From assembly GCA_900473045.1 (NCBI GenBank), contig UCKS01000029.1, positions 1 through 64,000 on the forward strand: a DNA stretch of 64,000 nt, in the 5' to 3' direction. The notes beneath the pieces were generated by a model. The model searched no databases, was not told the DNA's origin, and saw only the letters and a list, made by a program, of their open reading frames with translations. The DNA is from Hyphomicrobiales bacterium (GTDB taxonomy: Bacteria > Pseudomonadota > Alphaproteobacteria > Rhizobiales > Rhizobiaceae). The first letter of the stretch is position 1, and every line of letters begins with the position of its first letter. A program made the translations under genes and the position numbers. Of the stretch, positions 7,842 through 16,817 are shown in pieces.

Positions 7842-9035
7842 ATGCACGATCTCTTGCTCCGCAATGTCAGGCCGATGGCCGGTGAAAGCTGCGATGTCCT
7901 GATCAAGGACGGGAAGATTGCCGGTTTTGGAACGTTCGAGCCCGAGTCCGGCATGTCGGTCGAGGACGGCGGTAGCGCTATCGCGGTTCCCGGCTTGATC
8001 GACGCCCATACGCATCTAGACAAGACCACCTGGGGCATGCCCTGGCACGTCAACAACCGTGCCGCAGTCTTGCGTGAGCGGATCGATTTCGAACGGGAAA
8101 ACCGCCTTGAGATCGGCATGGATCCGCATCGCCAATCCATGCGCCACGCGATCGGGCTCGCCGCCAACGGCGGTACGCATATCCGTAGCCATGTCGATAT
8201 CGACCCGACCCACGGCCTTTCGCTTGTCGAAGGTGTCTGGGAAACCCGCGAAAAGCTGAAGGGTGTCATCGATATCGAAATCGTTGCCTTCCCGCAGTCC
8301 GGCGTGATGGTCATGCCCGGTGCCGTGGAGCTTCTGGACGAAGCGCTCCGTCAGGGTTGCGAAGTGCTGGGTGGCATCGATCCGTGTGGCATCGACCGCG
8401 ACCCCAAGGGCCAGCTCGACATCCTCTTTGCCCTTGCCGTCAAGCATGGCGTTCCAATCGACGTTCACCTGCATGAGGCAGCCGACCTCGGCGCCTTCAC
8501 CATGGAACTGATTTTCGAGCGCATCCGGGCCCATGGCATGGAAGGTAAAGTTGCCATCAGCCATGCGTTTGCGCTCGGCATGAACGACTATCTGCGGGTC
8601 GGCAAGCTGATTGAGCAGATCGCGCGCCTTGATGTGGCGATCCTGACGACAGGCGCGCCGTCCGCCAACGTGCCTTCCATCATGCGGTTGAAGGAAGCCG
8701 GTGTGCGGGTTGGCGGCGGCTGTGACGGTATCCGCGATACCTGGGGTCCGTGGGGTCAGCCAGATATGCTGGACCGCGCCAAGGTCATCGGCATGAAAAA
8801 TGGACTGCGTTCGGACATCGAGCTTGCTCATGTTCTGCATGTCGTCTCCCAAGGAGGAGCCGATGTGATGCGGCTGGAAAACTACGGCCTGCAGATTGGA
8901 TGCAATGCCGATTTGACCCTCTTGACCGGCGAGACGCTCGCCCATGCTGTGGTTGATATCGCACCTCGGCCATTGGTCCTGAAGGCAGGCAAGGTCACCG
9001 CCCGTCAAGGCAAAGCCTTGGTGGAGATGCCGTGA
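7842..9035 (+). CDS. Cytosine-deaminase-like amidohydrolase
   Basis: A 397-residue amidohydrolase of the CodA/cytosine deaminase-like branch. GLIDAHTHLDK gives His56-x-His58; a further histidine pair lies in DVHLHEAAD, and the branch-specific motif GGCDGIRDTWGPWG resembles the CodA segment containing the catalytic Asp and the Trp near the active site. CodA-type enzymes deaminate cytosine or hydrolyse related rings such as ammelides and creatinine-like imides. The ring chosen here is unknown. The ATG at 7842 follows the permease stop by 5 bases, and the start gives a family-typical N-terminus (MHDLLLRNVR). The stop overlaps the next ATG by one base (TGATG), indicating translational coupling. 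Confidence 0.87.
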   Translation: MHDLLLRNVRPMAGESCDVLIKDGKIAGFGTFEPESGMSVEDGGSAIAVPGLIDAHTHLDKTTWGMPWHVNNRAAVLRERIDFERENRLEIGMDPHRQSMRHAIGLAANGGTHIRSHVDIDPTHGLSLVEGVWETREKLKGVIDIEIVAFPQSGVMVMPGAVELLDEALRQGCEVLGGIDPCGIDRDPKGQLDILFALAVKHGVPIDVHLHEAADLGAFTMELIFERIRAHGMEGKVAISHAFALGMNDYLRVGKLIEQIARLDVAILTTGAPSANVPSIMRLKEAGVRVGGGCDGIRDTWGPWGQPDMLDRAKVIGMKNGLRSDIELAHVLHVVSQGGADVMRLENYGLQIGCNADLTLLTGETLAHAVVDIAPRPLVLKAGKVTARQGKALVEMP

Positions 9036-10528
9036 TGAGCAAAGACCTTGCATCCCTCACGCTTGGACGCCGTCCGGAAGGCCGCACACTTGTTACCGCA
9101 AGCTGGGTGGTTGGCCATAAGGATGGCAGCCACCGGCTTTTGCAGAACGGTGAAGTCGTTTTCGAAAATGGCGAGATCCTTTTCGTCGGCCACCGCTTTG
9201 CCGGCGAGGTCGCCCGCCGCATCGATTTCGGCAACGCGCTGATCAGCCCCGGCCTGATCGATCTCGATGCGCTGTCCGATCTCGATACGACCATTCTGGG
9301 TATCGACAACCATCCCGGCTGGACCAAAGGCCGCGTCTGGCCGCGCTCCTATGTCGATGCCGGCCCTTATGAAATGTACAGCCAGAACGAGTTGGCCTTC
9401 CAGAAACGGTTTGCTTTCGGCCAGTTGCTCCTGAACGGCATCACGACAGCGGCCCCCATCGCCTCGCTGTTCTATCGCGAATGGGGCGAAACGATCGGCG
9501 AATTCGACGCTGCGGCTGATGCCGCCGGTGAGCTCGGCTTGCGGGTTTATCTCAGCCCCGCCTATCGCTCCGGCGGTATGGTTTTGGAAAGCCCCGGCCA
9601 GATCGTCCCGATTTTTGACGAAGAGCGGGGCTTTCAGGGACTGAACGACGCCATTGCCTATATCGAGAGGCAGCACGGCCGCCATGGTGACCTCGTGCGC
9701 GGCATGCTGGCGCCGGATCGGGTCGAAACCTCGACGCTGGATCTTCTGCAACGCACGGACGCCGCCGCACGCGATCTCGGCGTCAAGTTCCGCCTGCACA
9801 TGGCGCAGGGGGCCATGGAGGTGGATACGGTCCGCATGCTGCACGGCTCGACCGCACCGGCCTGGCTGGCCAAGGCGGGCCTTCTCAGCGACCGGCTCAT
9901 CGCGCCGCACGCCACCAATGCGACCGAGGAAGACCTGGCGCTCTATGCGCAGAACGGCGTCTCGATTGTGCATTGTCCGCTGGTTTCCGGGCGTGGCGGC
10001 AGCACGCTGAATTCCTTCTCGGCCTGCCGCAAGCGCGGCATCAACATTGCCATGGGTACGGATACGGCACCTGCGGACATGTTGATGAACCTGCTCGTCG
10101 GACTTATCACCTGCCGCATCAACGACGGTGCACCGCATCAGGTGAGATCGGCCGACCTCTATGACGCCGCAACGCTTGGCGGTGCACGGGCTCTCGGACG
10201 CGCAGATCTCGGTCATCTGTCGCCGGGTGCTCGTGCCGACATTGCGGTCTTCGATCTCGATGATACCGTTATGGCGCCCTCCATCGACCCCATTACGACG
10301 CTGGTTACCGGCGGTTCCGGCAAGGTCACGCGTGCCGTCTTCGTCGATGGCCGTGTCTCAATGGTGAACCGCCAGGTTGCTGGCATCGACATGGAGAAAG
10401 CCCGCGTCCAGGCGCAGGCGCAATACGACGGACTGATCGCCAAATATCCGGAACGGAGCTGGAACAGTCCGCCAGTTTCGGAAATCTTCTCGCCAAGCTA
10501 TCCGATCGAGGTTGATACCCATGGGTGA
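9035..10528 (+). CDS. Amidohydrolase-family protein lacking the HxH motif (paralogue 2)
   Basis: A 497-residue paralogue of the protein at 4121; most of the length aligns without gaps, including long identical blocks such as SPGLIDLDALSDLD and QKRFAFG. As in that protein, the HxH pair is replaced by the Asp-rich segment, while RLHMAQ, APHAT and MGTDTAP retain the later histidines and aspartate. Two such copies within one importer locus suggest either subunits of a hetero-oligomer or enzymes for two related ligands. The ATG at 9035 overlaps the preceding stop; a GTG three bases earlier is also possible. The 3' end overlaps the next ATPase gene by 8 bases. Confidence 0.77.
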   Translation: MSKDLASLTLGRRPEGRTLVTASWVVGHKDGSHRLLQNGEVVFENGEILFVGHRFAGEVARRIDFGNALISPGLIDLDALSDLDTTILGIDNHPGWTKGRVWPRSYVDAGPYEMYSQNELAFQKRFAFGQLLLNGITTAAPIASLFYREWGETIGEFDAAADAAGELGLRVYLSPAYRSGGMVLESPGQIVPIFDEERGFQGLNDAIAYIERQHGRHGDLVRGMLAPDRVETSTLDLLQRTDAAARDLGVKFRLHMAQGAMEVDTVRMLHGSTAPAWLAKAGLLSDRLIAPHATNATEEDLALYAQNGVSIVHCPLVSGRGGSTLNSFSACRKRGINIAMGTDTAPADMLMNLLVGLITCRINDGAPHQVRSADLYDAATLGGARALGRADLGHLSPGARADIAVFDLDDTVMAPSIDPITTLVTGGSGKVTRAVFVDGRVSMVNRQVAGIDMEKARVQAQAQYDGLIAKYPERSWNSPPVSEIFSPSYPIEVDTHG

Positions 10529-11504
10529 AGCAGAAAAAGCGGTCATCGACGTCCGCAATCTTCAGGTGGAGTTTCCAGGCCGCCGTGCAACCGTGACGCC
10601 GCTATCGGATATCAGCCTGTCCATCCGCGCCGGCGAAATCCTCGGCGTCGTCGGTGAATCCGGCGCCGGAAAATCGATGACGGGCCTGGCGATCCAAGGC
10701 CTGCTCGAGCGGCCCGGCCGGATCAGCGGCGGCGAAATCTGGCTCGGCAACCGCCGGATCGACACGCTCGATGATCGCGCGATGGAACAGATCAGAGGCC
10801 GCGAGATCGGCGCGATCTTCCAGGATCCGCTGACGTCGCTCAACCCGCTCTTCACTGTCGGGTCGCAACTGACGGAGACGATCCGTCTGCATCTGTCGAT
10901 GGGCAAGGTCGAGGCACGCGCCCGGGCCGTCCAACTTTTGCGCGATGTCGGCATTCCAGCACCTGAAGAGCGGGTAGACCATTATCCGCATCAGTTTTCC
11001 GGCGGCATGCGCCAGCGCGTGGTTATCGCACTCGCACTCTCGGCCTCGCCAAAACTCATCATCGCGGACGAGCCGACAACGGCACTCGACGTTTCCATCC
11101 AGGCGCAGATCATTTCGCTGCTGCGGCGGCTCTGCAAGGAGAAGCAGACGGCGGTCATGCTGGTGACCCACGACATGGGCGTGATTGCCGAAGCGGCAGA
11201 CCGCGTCGCCGTCATGTATGCCGGTCGTCTTATCGAAATCGGCCCGGTCGAGCAGGTGCTGCACGCGCCACGCCATCCCTATACGCAGGGTCTGATGGCA
11301 TCAATCCCATCGCTCGGCGCGCGGGTGGAAAAGCTCAACCAGATCGACGGCTCGATGCCGCGCCTCGACGCCATACCCGCCGGCTGCGCCTTCAATCCGC
11401 GCTGCGTTTCCGTCGGTCCGCGCTGTCTGCGCGAGCGGCCCGAACTCATAGCGGTTGGCGACGGCGCCAATGCCTGCTGGCTCAATGCGGGAGGAACAGC
11501 ATGA
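10521..11504 (+). CDS. ABC importer ATPase, DppD/OppD type
   Basis: A 327-residue ATP-binding subunit. Walker A is GESGAGKS, the signature is FSGGMRQR and Walker B is [12 protein letters not shown] followed by the His switch in VTHDMG. The C-terminal oligopeptide-transporter extension contains the cysteine-rich segment [14 protein letters not shown] (residues about 291-304), a likely iron-sulfur or metal site seen in DppD/OppD proteins. It pairs with the following DppF-type ATPase to drive the permeases at 5900 and 6886. The ATG at 10521 overlaps the previous stop; an upstream TTG is in frame but less likely. Confidence 0.9.
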   Translation: MGEAEKAVIDVRNLQVEFPGRRATVTPLSDISLSIRAGEILGVVGESGAGKSMTGLAIQGLLERPGRISGGEIWLGNRRIDTLDDRAMEQIRGREIGAIFQDPLTSLNPLFTVGSQLTETIRLHLSMGKVEARARAVQLLRDVGIPAPEERVDHYPHQFSGGMRQRVVIALALSASPKLIIADEPTTALDVSIQAQIISLLRRLCKEKQTAVMLVTHDMGVIAEAADRVAVMYAGRLIEIGPVEQVLHAPRHPYTQGLMASIPSLGARVEKLNQIDGSMPRLDAIPAGCAFNPRCVSVGPRCLRERPELIAVGDGANACWLNAGGTA

Positions 11505-12490
11505 CCGTATCTGCTCAGAAAAAACCGGCCCTGACCGTCAACGGCCTGGTCAAGACCTTCGACGTTTCTGCCCCCTGGCTCAACCGGGTGATCGAGCGCA
11601 AGCCGCGCCAGTTCGTACAGGCGGTCAACGATATCGCTTTCACCGTGCCTGCCGGCGGCTGCCTGAGCATTGTCGGCGAAAGCGGCTGCGGCAAATCCAC
11701 GGTGGCCCGGCTTGTCACGGGACTGCACAAGGCAAGCGCCGGAGAGATCAGGTTTGCGCCCGGACGGGCAGGAGCACCGCTTTCCGCCCAGATGATCTTC
11801 CAGGACCCCTACGCCTCGCTTAACCCGCGCTGGCGGGTAAAGAACATCATCGCCGAGCCGTTGCGCGAACTGAAACTGCGCGACACTGCCGCCGAAGTCA
11901 TCGAGCGCGTCGAGGAGCTTCTCCTGACCGTCGGACTTTCCGCGTCCGATGGTGAGAAGTTTCCACACGAGTTTTCCGGTGGTCAGCGCCAGCGCATCTC
12001 CATTGCCCGCGCGCTGGCGAGCGAGCCGGAATTCCTTGTCTGCGACGAGCCAACTTCGGCGCTCGACGTCTCCGTCCAGGCTCAGGTTCTCAACCTCATG
12101 CGCCGCCTGCAGGATGAACTTGGCCTGACCTACCTCTTCATCAGCCACGACATGAGCGTGGTTCGCCATATGTCGGATCGCATCGCCGTGATGTATCTTG
12201 GCCGCATTGTCGAAGAGGGCGATACCGAGGAACTGTTTGCCAGGCCGCGCCATCCCTATACGCAGCTTCTCTTGCAGACCATTCCCAACATCACTTCGCC
12301 TCGGCGTGACCGGGAACTGGCAGCGGGCGAAGTACCAAGCCCGCTCAAGCCCCCGTCCGGCTGTACCTTCCATCCGCGCTGCCCGATCGCAACGGCACGC
12401 TGTTCGGCGGAAGTGCCGGCCGTTCGTACGCTTGCAAACGGCACACGCGTCGCCTGTCATCTTGCAATCGACGAACCGGCGAGCGCCTGA
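11501..12490 (+). CDS. ABC importer ATPase, DppF/OppF type
   Basis: A 329-residue ATPase with Walker A GESGCGKST, signature FSGGQRQR and Walker B FLVCDEPTSALD. The C-terminal extension has the cysteine pattern CTFHPRCPIATARC, as expected for DppF proteins. The start overlaps the stop of the partner ATPase (ATGA) and is preceded by GGAGG. The gene ends 9 bases before the convergent end of the GntR regulator gene, closing the operon. Confidence 0.9.
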   Translation: MTVSAQKKPALTVNGLVKTFDVSAPWLNRVIERKPRQFVQAVNDIAFTVPAGGCLSIVGESGCGKSTVARLVTGLHKASAGEIRFAPGRAGAPLSAQMIFQDPYASLNPRWRVKNIIAEPLRELKLRDTAAEVIERVEELLLTVGLSASDGEKFPHEFSGGQRQRISIARALASEPEFLVCDEPTSALDVSVQAQVLNLMRRLQDELGLTYLFISHDMSVVRHMSDRIAVMYLGRIVEEGDTEELFARPRHPYTQLLLQTIPNITSPRRDRELAAGEVPSPLKPPSGCTFHPRCPIATARCSAEVPAVRTLANGTRVACHLAIDEPASA

Positions 12491-12499
12491 GCCTGTGGT

Positions 12500-13177
12500 T
12501 CAGCTGAGCGCGGCGCGCAGGTCGTGGGACAGGTCGCGGATTTCGCTGAGGTCGAGTTCGGCTTCCACATGGTCCAGATGATGGGCCATCAGGTGCGTGG
12601 CCTTCTCGGCATTGTTGCTGGCAATCGCCTCGACGATTTCGGCGTGTTCGTCCGGTCCGCAGTTGAAGCGGTTGGTGTTACGGTAAACAGCGGTGATCAA
12701 CGACGAGCGGGAGATCAGGTCCCGCATGGTGGTGAACAGGAAGTCGGAGCCGACGGTTTCGGCAAGCAGCAGGTGGAACCCGCCGGAGAGCTTGATGATG
12801 TCGGTGGTGATATCCTGGGCGTTGGCGATCCGCTCCTTGGCGACATGATCGCGCAGGCGCTTCAGGTTAGGCTTGGAGACCGATACGCACAGCCGCTCGA
12901 TGACGCAGCGTTCCACAGTCCTTCGCACGAAGAAGACGTCCCGGGCTTCCTCGACCGACGGCTTGCAAATGAAAGCACCGCGATTGGGAATGATGGTAAC
13001 CAGTCCATCTCGCTCAAGAACCGCAAGCGCCTGGCGAATTCTGGCCCGGCTGACATTGAAAATCGTGGCCAGCTGCTCTTCCTTCAGCTGGACTCCCGGT
13101 CTGAGCCTGCGTTCGGCGATGGACAACCAGACTTTCTCGACAATTTGCTGCGTAGAAGGGCCGCTTTGCTCGGTCAT
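12500..13177 (-). CDS. GntR-family regulator, FCD (FadR) subfamily
   Basis: A 225-residue regulator. The N-terminal winged helix-turn-helix (residues about 10-75) contains LKEEQLATIFNVSRARIRQAL and GLVTIIPNRGAF; the C-terminal all-helical FCD ligand domain follows, with the histidines expected for metal-assisted effector binding (FHLLLAETVG, DEHAEIVEAI, LMAHHLDHVE). The start at 13177 is chosen because GGGGAG lies 8 bases before it; a GTG nine bases upstream is too close to that site. The protein probably represses the importer and amidohydrolase genes through the ATTGTNNACAAT sites at 2349, 5651 and 13259, the last lying in its own divergent promoter. Confidence 0.88.
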   Translation of the reverse strand: MTEQSGPSTQQIVEKVWLSIAERRLRPGVQLKEEQLATIFNVSRARIRQALAVLERDGLVTIIPNRGAFICKPSVEEARDVFFVRRTVERCVIERLCVSVSKPNLKRLRDHVAKERIANAQDITTDIIKLSGGFHLLLAETVGSDFLFTTMRDLISRSSLITAVYRNTNRFNCGPDEHAEIVEAIASNNAEKATHLMAHHLDHVEAELDLSEIRDLSHDLRAALS

Positions 13178-13258
13178 AAAATTCACTCCCCATTGGGGCT
13201 AGACAAGCGTGAAACGGTGGAAAAAGTCAACCGTAACAACACGATTTTGATTGCAGGA

Positions 13259-13290
13259 TTGTAGACAATATGATTTGATATTGTAGATTA
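13259..13290. promoter_or_regulatory. GntR-type operator, copy 3
   Basis: ATTGTAGACAAT (13259-13270) matches the palindrome ATTGTNNACAAT of the sites at 2349 and 5651. A second half-site ATTGTAGA follows as a direct repeat from 13281. It lies between the divergent GntR gene and the flavin-reductase-like gene, so it would serve autoregulation and control of the two downstream genes. Confidence 0.6.
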
Positions 13291-13308
13291 TTAATCTGGG
13301 TGGATGCA

Positions 13309-13938
13309 ATGGAATTTGACTTTACAAAGCTTGATCCGCAAAGCCGCTACCGCCTGCTGACGAATTTCATCGGGCCGCGGCCAATCGCTCTGGTGAGCAC
13401 ACGCTCGCAGGCTGGCCATAATAATGCAGCGCCGATGAGCTTCTTCAACGTGTTTTCCCATGATCCGGCCATCGTTGTCCTCGGCATCCAACCCCGATTG
13501 AATGGCGAGGAAAAGGATACGACGGCGAATATCCGCCGGACGCAGGAATTCGCCATCAACATGGTCGACATGACCCTTTCACAGCAGATGCTGGTCTGTG
13601 GGCTCGGTTTTGACAGTGAGGTGGATGAGCTTTCGATGGCGGGTCTTACCGCCGCCGCCTGCACCAACATCGATGCAGCCTATGCGGCGGAATCGCCCTG
13701 CGTTTTCGAGTGCAGGGTCGAGCGCTTCATCGACTATCCGCGCCGTACCCTCGTTCTCGGCGAAGTCGTCCATATGCATGTCAGGCGCGAGTGCCTGGAC
13801 AGCGACGGACATTATGTCGATCCCGAGCAATACCAGCCGATCGCCCGGCTGCATGCCGATAATTACATCACCTCGGACCGCCAGTTCGTTCTGAAAGCTC
13901 CGCCAATTGCCGATTTCATCAAGCCGCAGGGCGATTGA
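13309..13938 (+). CDS. Flavin-reductase-like FMN-binding split-barrel protein
   Basis: A 209-residue protein of the flavin reductase-like (split-barrel) family. The segment RYRLLTNFIGPRPIALVST near the N-terminus and the following NAAPMSFFNVFSHDP are typical of members that bind FMN. Some supply reduced flavin to a monooxygenase, others act as stand-alone enzymes; no monooxygenase partner is encoded nearby. It begins the plus-strand transcript opposite the GntR gene and is followed 23 bases later by a racemase gene. ATG 13309 is chosen; a GTG three codons upstream is possible and neither has a strong ribosome-binding site. Confidence 0.82.
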   Translation: MEFDFTKLDPQSRYRLLTNFIGPRPIALVSTRSQAGHNNAAPMSFFNVFSHDPAIVVLGIQPRLNGEEKDTTANIRRTQEFAINMVDMTLSQQMLVCGLGFDSEVDELSMAGLTAAACTNIDAAYAAESPCVFECRVERFIDYPRRTLVLGEVVHMHVRRECLDSDGHYVDPEQYQPIARLHADNYITSDRQFVLKAPPIADFIKPQGD

Positions 13939-13961
13939 GGGACGCTGAAAGGTTCCATTCC

Positions 13962-14684
13962 ATGCACATCCGTCTCATCAATCCCAATTCCACGGCATCC
14001 ATGACAGCTCAGGCGCTGGCGAGCGCCTTGCGCGTCAAGCAGAGGGACACGGACGTCTCTGCTGTCAATCCGCTCGGCACGCCTGTCAGTATCGAAGGTG
14101 GCGCCGACGAAGCTTTGGCCGTACCGGGCATGCTGGACGAAATCCGGAAGGGCGAACGCCTGGGTATTGATGCCTATGTGTTGGCCTGTTTCGACGATCC
14201 GGGCCTGCATGCGGCGCGCGAAGTGGCGCGCGGCCCGGTCATCGGCATCTGCCAGGCAGCCGTCCAGGTCGCCATGACGATCAGCCGACGCTTCTCGATC
14301 ATCACCACGCTGCCGCGCTCGGTTCCCATCATCGAAGATCTCGTCAGTAACTATGGCGCCGAACGGCATTGCCGCCATGTCCGCGCCATCAACCTTCCCG
14401 TTCTCGGGCTGGAGGAGGATCCGGCCGAAGCGGAACGGTTGCTGATCGACCAGATCGAGGCGGCCAAGAGCGAAGACCGGGCGGAGGCCATCATTCTCGG
14501 CTGCGCCGGCATGTCGGCCCTCTGTGACAGGCTGCGCGACGCAACGGGTGTCCCTGTTATCGACGGCGTGACAGCAGCAATCAAGCTTGCAGAAGCACTG
14601 GTCGGCGCTGGCTACACCACCTCGAAAGTAAACGCCTACGACTATCCCCGCCTCAAGGAAAGCAAGGTTGCGGCCTACGCCTGA
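13962..14684 (+). CDS. Asp/Glu/hydantoin racemase family protein
   Basis: A 240-residue member of the aspartate/glutamate/hydantoin racemase family. The N-terminus MHIRLINPNS and the two cofactor-independent catalytic cysteine regions are visible: Cys76 in VLACFDDPGL and Cys182 in ILGCAGMS. Family members interconvert enantiomers of hydantoins or related amino acid derivatives. Its position beside ring-opening amidohydrolases fits processing of both enantiomers of a hydantoin- or ureide-like substrate, but the reaction is inferred only. It ends the GntR-controlled locus. Confidence 0.84.
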   Translation: MHIRLINPNSTASMTAQALASALRVKQRDTDVSAVNPLGTPVSIEGGADEALAVPGMLDEIRKGERLGIDAYVLACFDDPGLHAAREVARGPVIGICQAAVQVAMTISRRFSIITTLPRSVPIIEDLVSNYGAERHCRHVRAINLPVLGLEEDPAEAERLLIDQIEAAKSEDRAEAIILGCAGMSALCDRLRDATGVPVIDGVTAAIKLAEALVGAGYTTSKVNAYDYPRLKESKVAAYA

Positions 14685-14996
14685 GCGCGCCCGCCGCAGT
14701 CTGGCCATGAGGTCAAAATGGTCGATACCGCCTGGATGTTCTCGATCCACGAGCGCGCACCAGCCAAGTGGCGGCAATGCGATCTACGAAAAATACCATG
14801 GAGCATCGCTTCCCGCAGAAATCGCCAACCCGAAATAACGGATAGCGGCCTTCGGGAGGACTGACTGCGTGATGTTTGATCCTGGGTGCCATCAACGTTG
14901 GTCTTGTCAGTCGTTTGGATGAGACTCCAAACCGGTGCCTGGATGTGCTTGCGCATGATCCCTGACAAAACTGAGGCGAAAAGGTGCGAACCAAGA
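14685..14996. other. Gap between convergent genes with no recognised feature
   Basis: These 312 bases separate the racemase gene from the convergent ABC exporter gene. Short open frames occur on both strands, but none has a ribosome-binding site or family resemblance. I saw no clear terminator hairpin. Confidence 0.5.
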
Positions 14997-16817
14997 TCAG
15001 CCGGTCAGCCCTCCGCTCGACATGCCCTTCGTCAGCTCCAGTGCCTGGCGCTCGAACAGCCCGCGATAAATCCCGCTGTTGCGCCGGATAAGGCTGGCGT
15101 GGGTGCCTTCCTCGGCGATCTGTCCGTGGGCGAAGACCAGCAGCCGGTCGAGCGCACGGACAGTCGACAGGCGGTGAGCGACGACGAGTGTCGTACGGCC
15201 CTGCATCAACCTTTCCATCGCCTCCTGGATGAGCATCTCCGATTCCGAATCAAGACTCGAGGTCGCCTCGTCGAGGATCAGGATCGGCGCGTCGGCCAGG
15301 AAAGCGCGCGCGATGGCGATGCGCTGCCGTTCACCACCGGAAAGCTTGATGCCGCGTTCACCGACAAGCGTCGCATAACCCTTTGGCAGCGCCTCGATGA
15401 AGTCGTGGGCGCTGGCAAGCCGCGCGGCAATCCTGATTTCCGCTTGCGTGGCCGTTGGCCTCGCATAGGCGATGTTTTCCGCCAGCGAGCGGTGAAACAG
15501 GATCGGCTCCTGCTGCACGATGGCGATCTGGCGGCGAAGCGAGGTTTGGGCCACCTTGGAAATATCCTGCCCGTCGATCGAGACCACACCGTGGTTGACG
15601 TCATGGAGCCGCTGGATCAGCTTGATGAAGGTCGTCTTTCCAGAGCCGGAATGGCCGACGAGACCAACCCGTTCACCTGGCTTGATGGTAACCGAGAAAT
15701 CCTTATAGAGCGGGGCGTGGTGATTGCCGTAATGGAAGGTGACGTTATCGAACGTGATCAGGCCGGCCTTCACATGGAGAGCCGGGGCGCCCGCAACGTC
15801 TTCCACGCCCAACGGCTGTTCATGGATGGTGACGAGCTCCTCCATGTCGTTGACCGAACGCTGCAGGTTGCGGATATGCATGCCGACTTCGCGCAGATAG
15901 CCCTGAAGGATGAAAATGGCTGTCAGAACGAAAGTGATGTCGCCGGCATTGGCCTTGCCGTTGGCCCAGAGCCAAAGCGCAAGGCCAAGCACGCAACCGC
16001 GCAACAGGCTGAGCAACGCATTCTGCAAGGTGCCATTCAGGGTGCCCCGCGTCCAGGTGCGTCCCGTGCGGTCCCGCCACTTGCGTGTCACCGTGAAGAG
16101 GCGCTTGTCTTCCCGGTCCTCGGCGCCAAAGGCCTTGACCACGGCGTTACAGGTCACGGCGTCGGCGAGCGCGCCGCCAAGGCGTGTATCCCAGCTGTTG
16201 GCCATGCTCGCCATCGGCGCGACATAGCGCAAAGCCATCGTGGCGGTGAACGCGATAAATAATATCGAGCCGGCGCCGACCAGCAATCCCATCATCGGCC
16301 AGTACCAGGTCATCAGGATGGTCGAGCCAATGAGCATGATCAGCGATGGAAACAGCGCGACGAACACGGTGTCGTTGAGCAGATCGAGCGCCCACATACC
16401 CCGCGTCACCTTGCGAACGGTGGAGCCGGCAAAGCTGTTGGCGTGCCAATCGCTCGAAAAACGCTGGATATGGGAGAAGGAATTCGCAGCAATCTCCGAC
16501 ATCGACTTCAACGTGAAGCCGATGATGGCGGTAAACGTGGCATGCCGCAGGATGACTGCGCCGATCGACAGCGCCATCAGCCAACAGAAAGCGTTGACGG
16601 CGTTGTTCCAGGTTGCGGGGTCGCTCGCATGTCCGGACACAACCGCATCGACCAGACGGCCGGAGAACAGGGGCGTCAGCACGTCTGCGACCGTTGAAAG
16701 CATCACTGTGAACAACATAAAGGCGGCGCGGCCCGGCTGATGCTTCCAATGAGCCCAGCAAAAACGGAAAACGCTGCGAAAAGCCCCGCTACGGCGGGAT
16801 TTGAAACCAAAGGCCAT
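14997..16817 (-). CDS. ABC exporter, fused membrane and ATPase domains (MsbA/multidrug type)
   Basis: A 606-residue half-transporter. An N-terminal transmembrane domain with six segments (residues about 25-330) is followed by an ATPase domain with Walker A GHSGSGKTT, signature LSGGERQR, Walker B ILILDEATSSLD and the His switch in VVAHRLST. Such proteins act as homodimers exporting lipids, drugs or peptides across the inner membrane. Substrate unknown. The gene stands alone, with large gaps on both sides. The ATG at 16817 gives the family-typical start. Two long frames antisense to it have no family resemblance and were discarded. Confidence 0.88.
   Translation of the reverse strand: MAFGFKSRRSGAFRSVFRFCWAHWKHQPGRAAFMLFTVMLSTVADVLTPLFSGRLVDAVVSGHASDPATWNNAVNAFCWLMALSIGAVILRHATFTAIIGFTLKSMSEIAANSFSHIQRFSSDWHANSFAGSTVRKVTRGMWALDLLNDTVFVALFPSLIMLIGSTILMTWYWPMMGLLVGAGSILFIAFTATMALRYVAPMASMANSWDTRLGGALADAVTCNAVVKAFGAEDREDKRLFTVTRKWRDRTGRTWTRGTLNGTLQNALLSLLRGCVLGLALWLWANGKANAGDITFVLTAIFILQGYLREVGMHIRNLQRSVNDMEELVTIHEQPLGVEDVAGAPALHVKAGLITFDNVTFHYGNHHAPLYKDFSVTIKPGERVGLVGHSGSGKTTFIKLIQRLHDVNHGVVSIDGQDISKVAQTSLRRQIAIVQQEPILFHRSLAENIAYARPTATQAEIRIAARLASAHDFIEALPKGYATLVGERGIKLSGGERQRIAIARAFLADAPILILDEATSSLDSESEMLIQEAMERLMQGRTTLVVAHRLSTVRALDRLLVFAHGQIAEEGTHASLIRRNSGIYRGLFERQALELTKGMSSGGLTG

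Noticed and set aside
7089-9035. A 648-codon frame that could suggest a fusion protein
   Set aside because: Its first 250 codons are the out-of-frame shadow of the DppC permease gene; the real protein starts at 7842.
14886-16262. Long plus-strand open frame of 458 codons antisense to the ABC exporter
   Set aside because: It lies wholly opposite a clear transporter gene, has no domain-like pattern and no ribosome-binding site; typical antisense shadow in GC-rich DNA.
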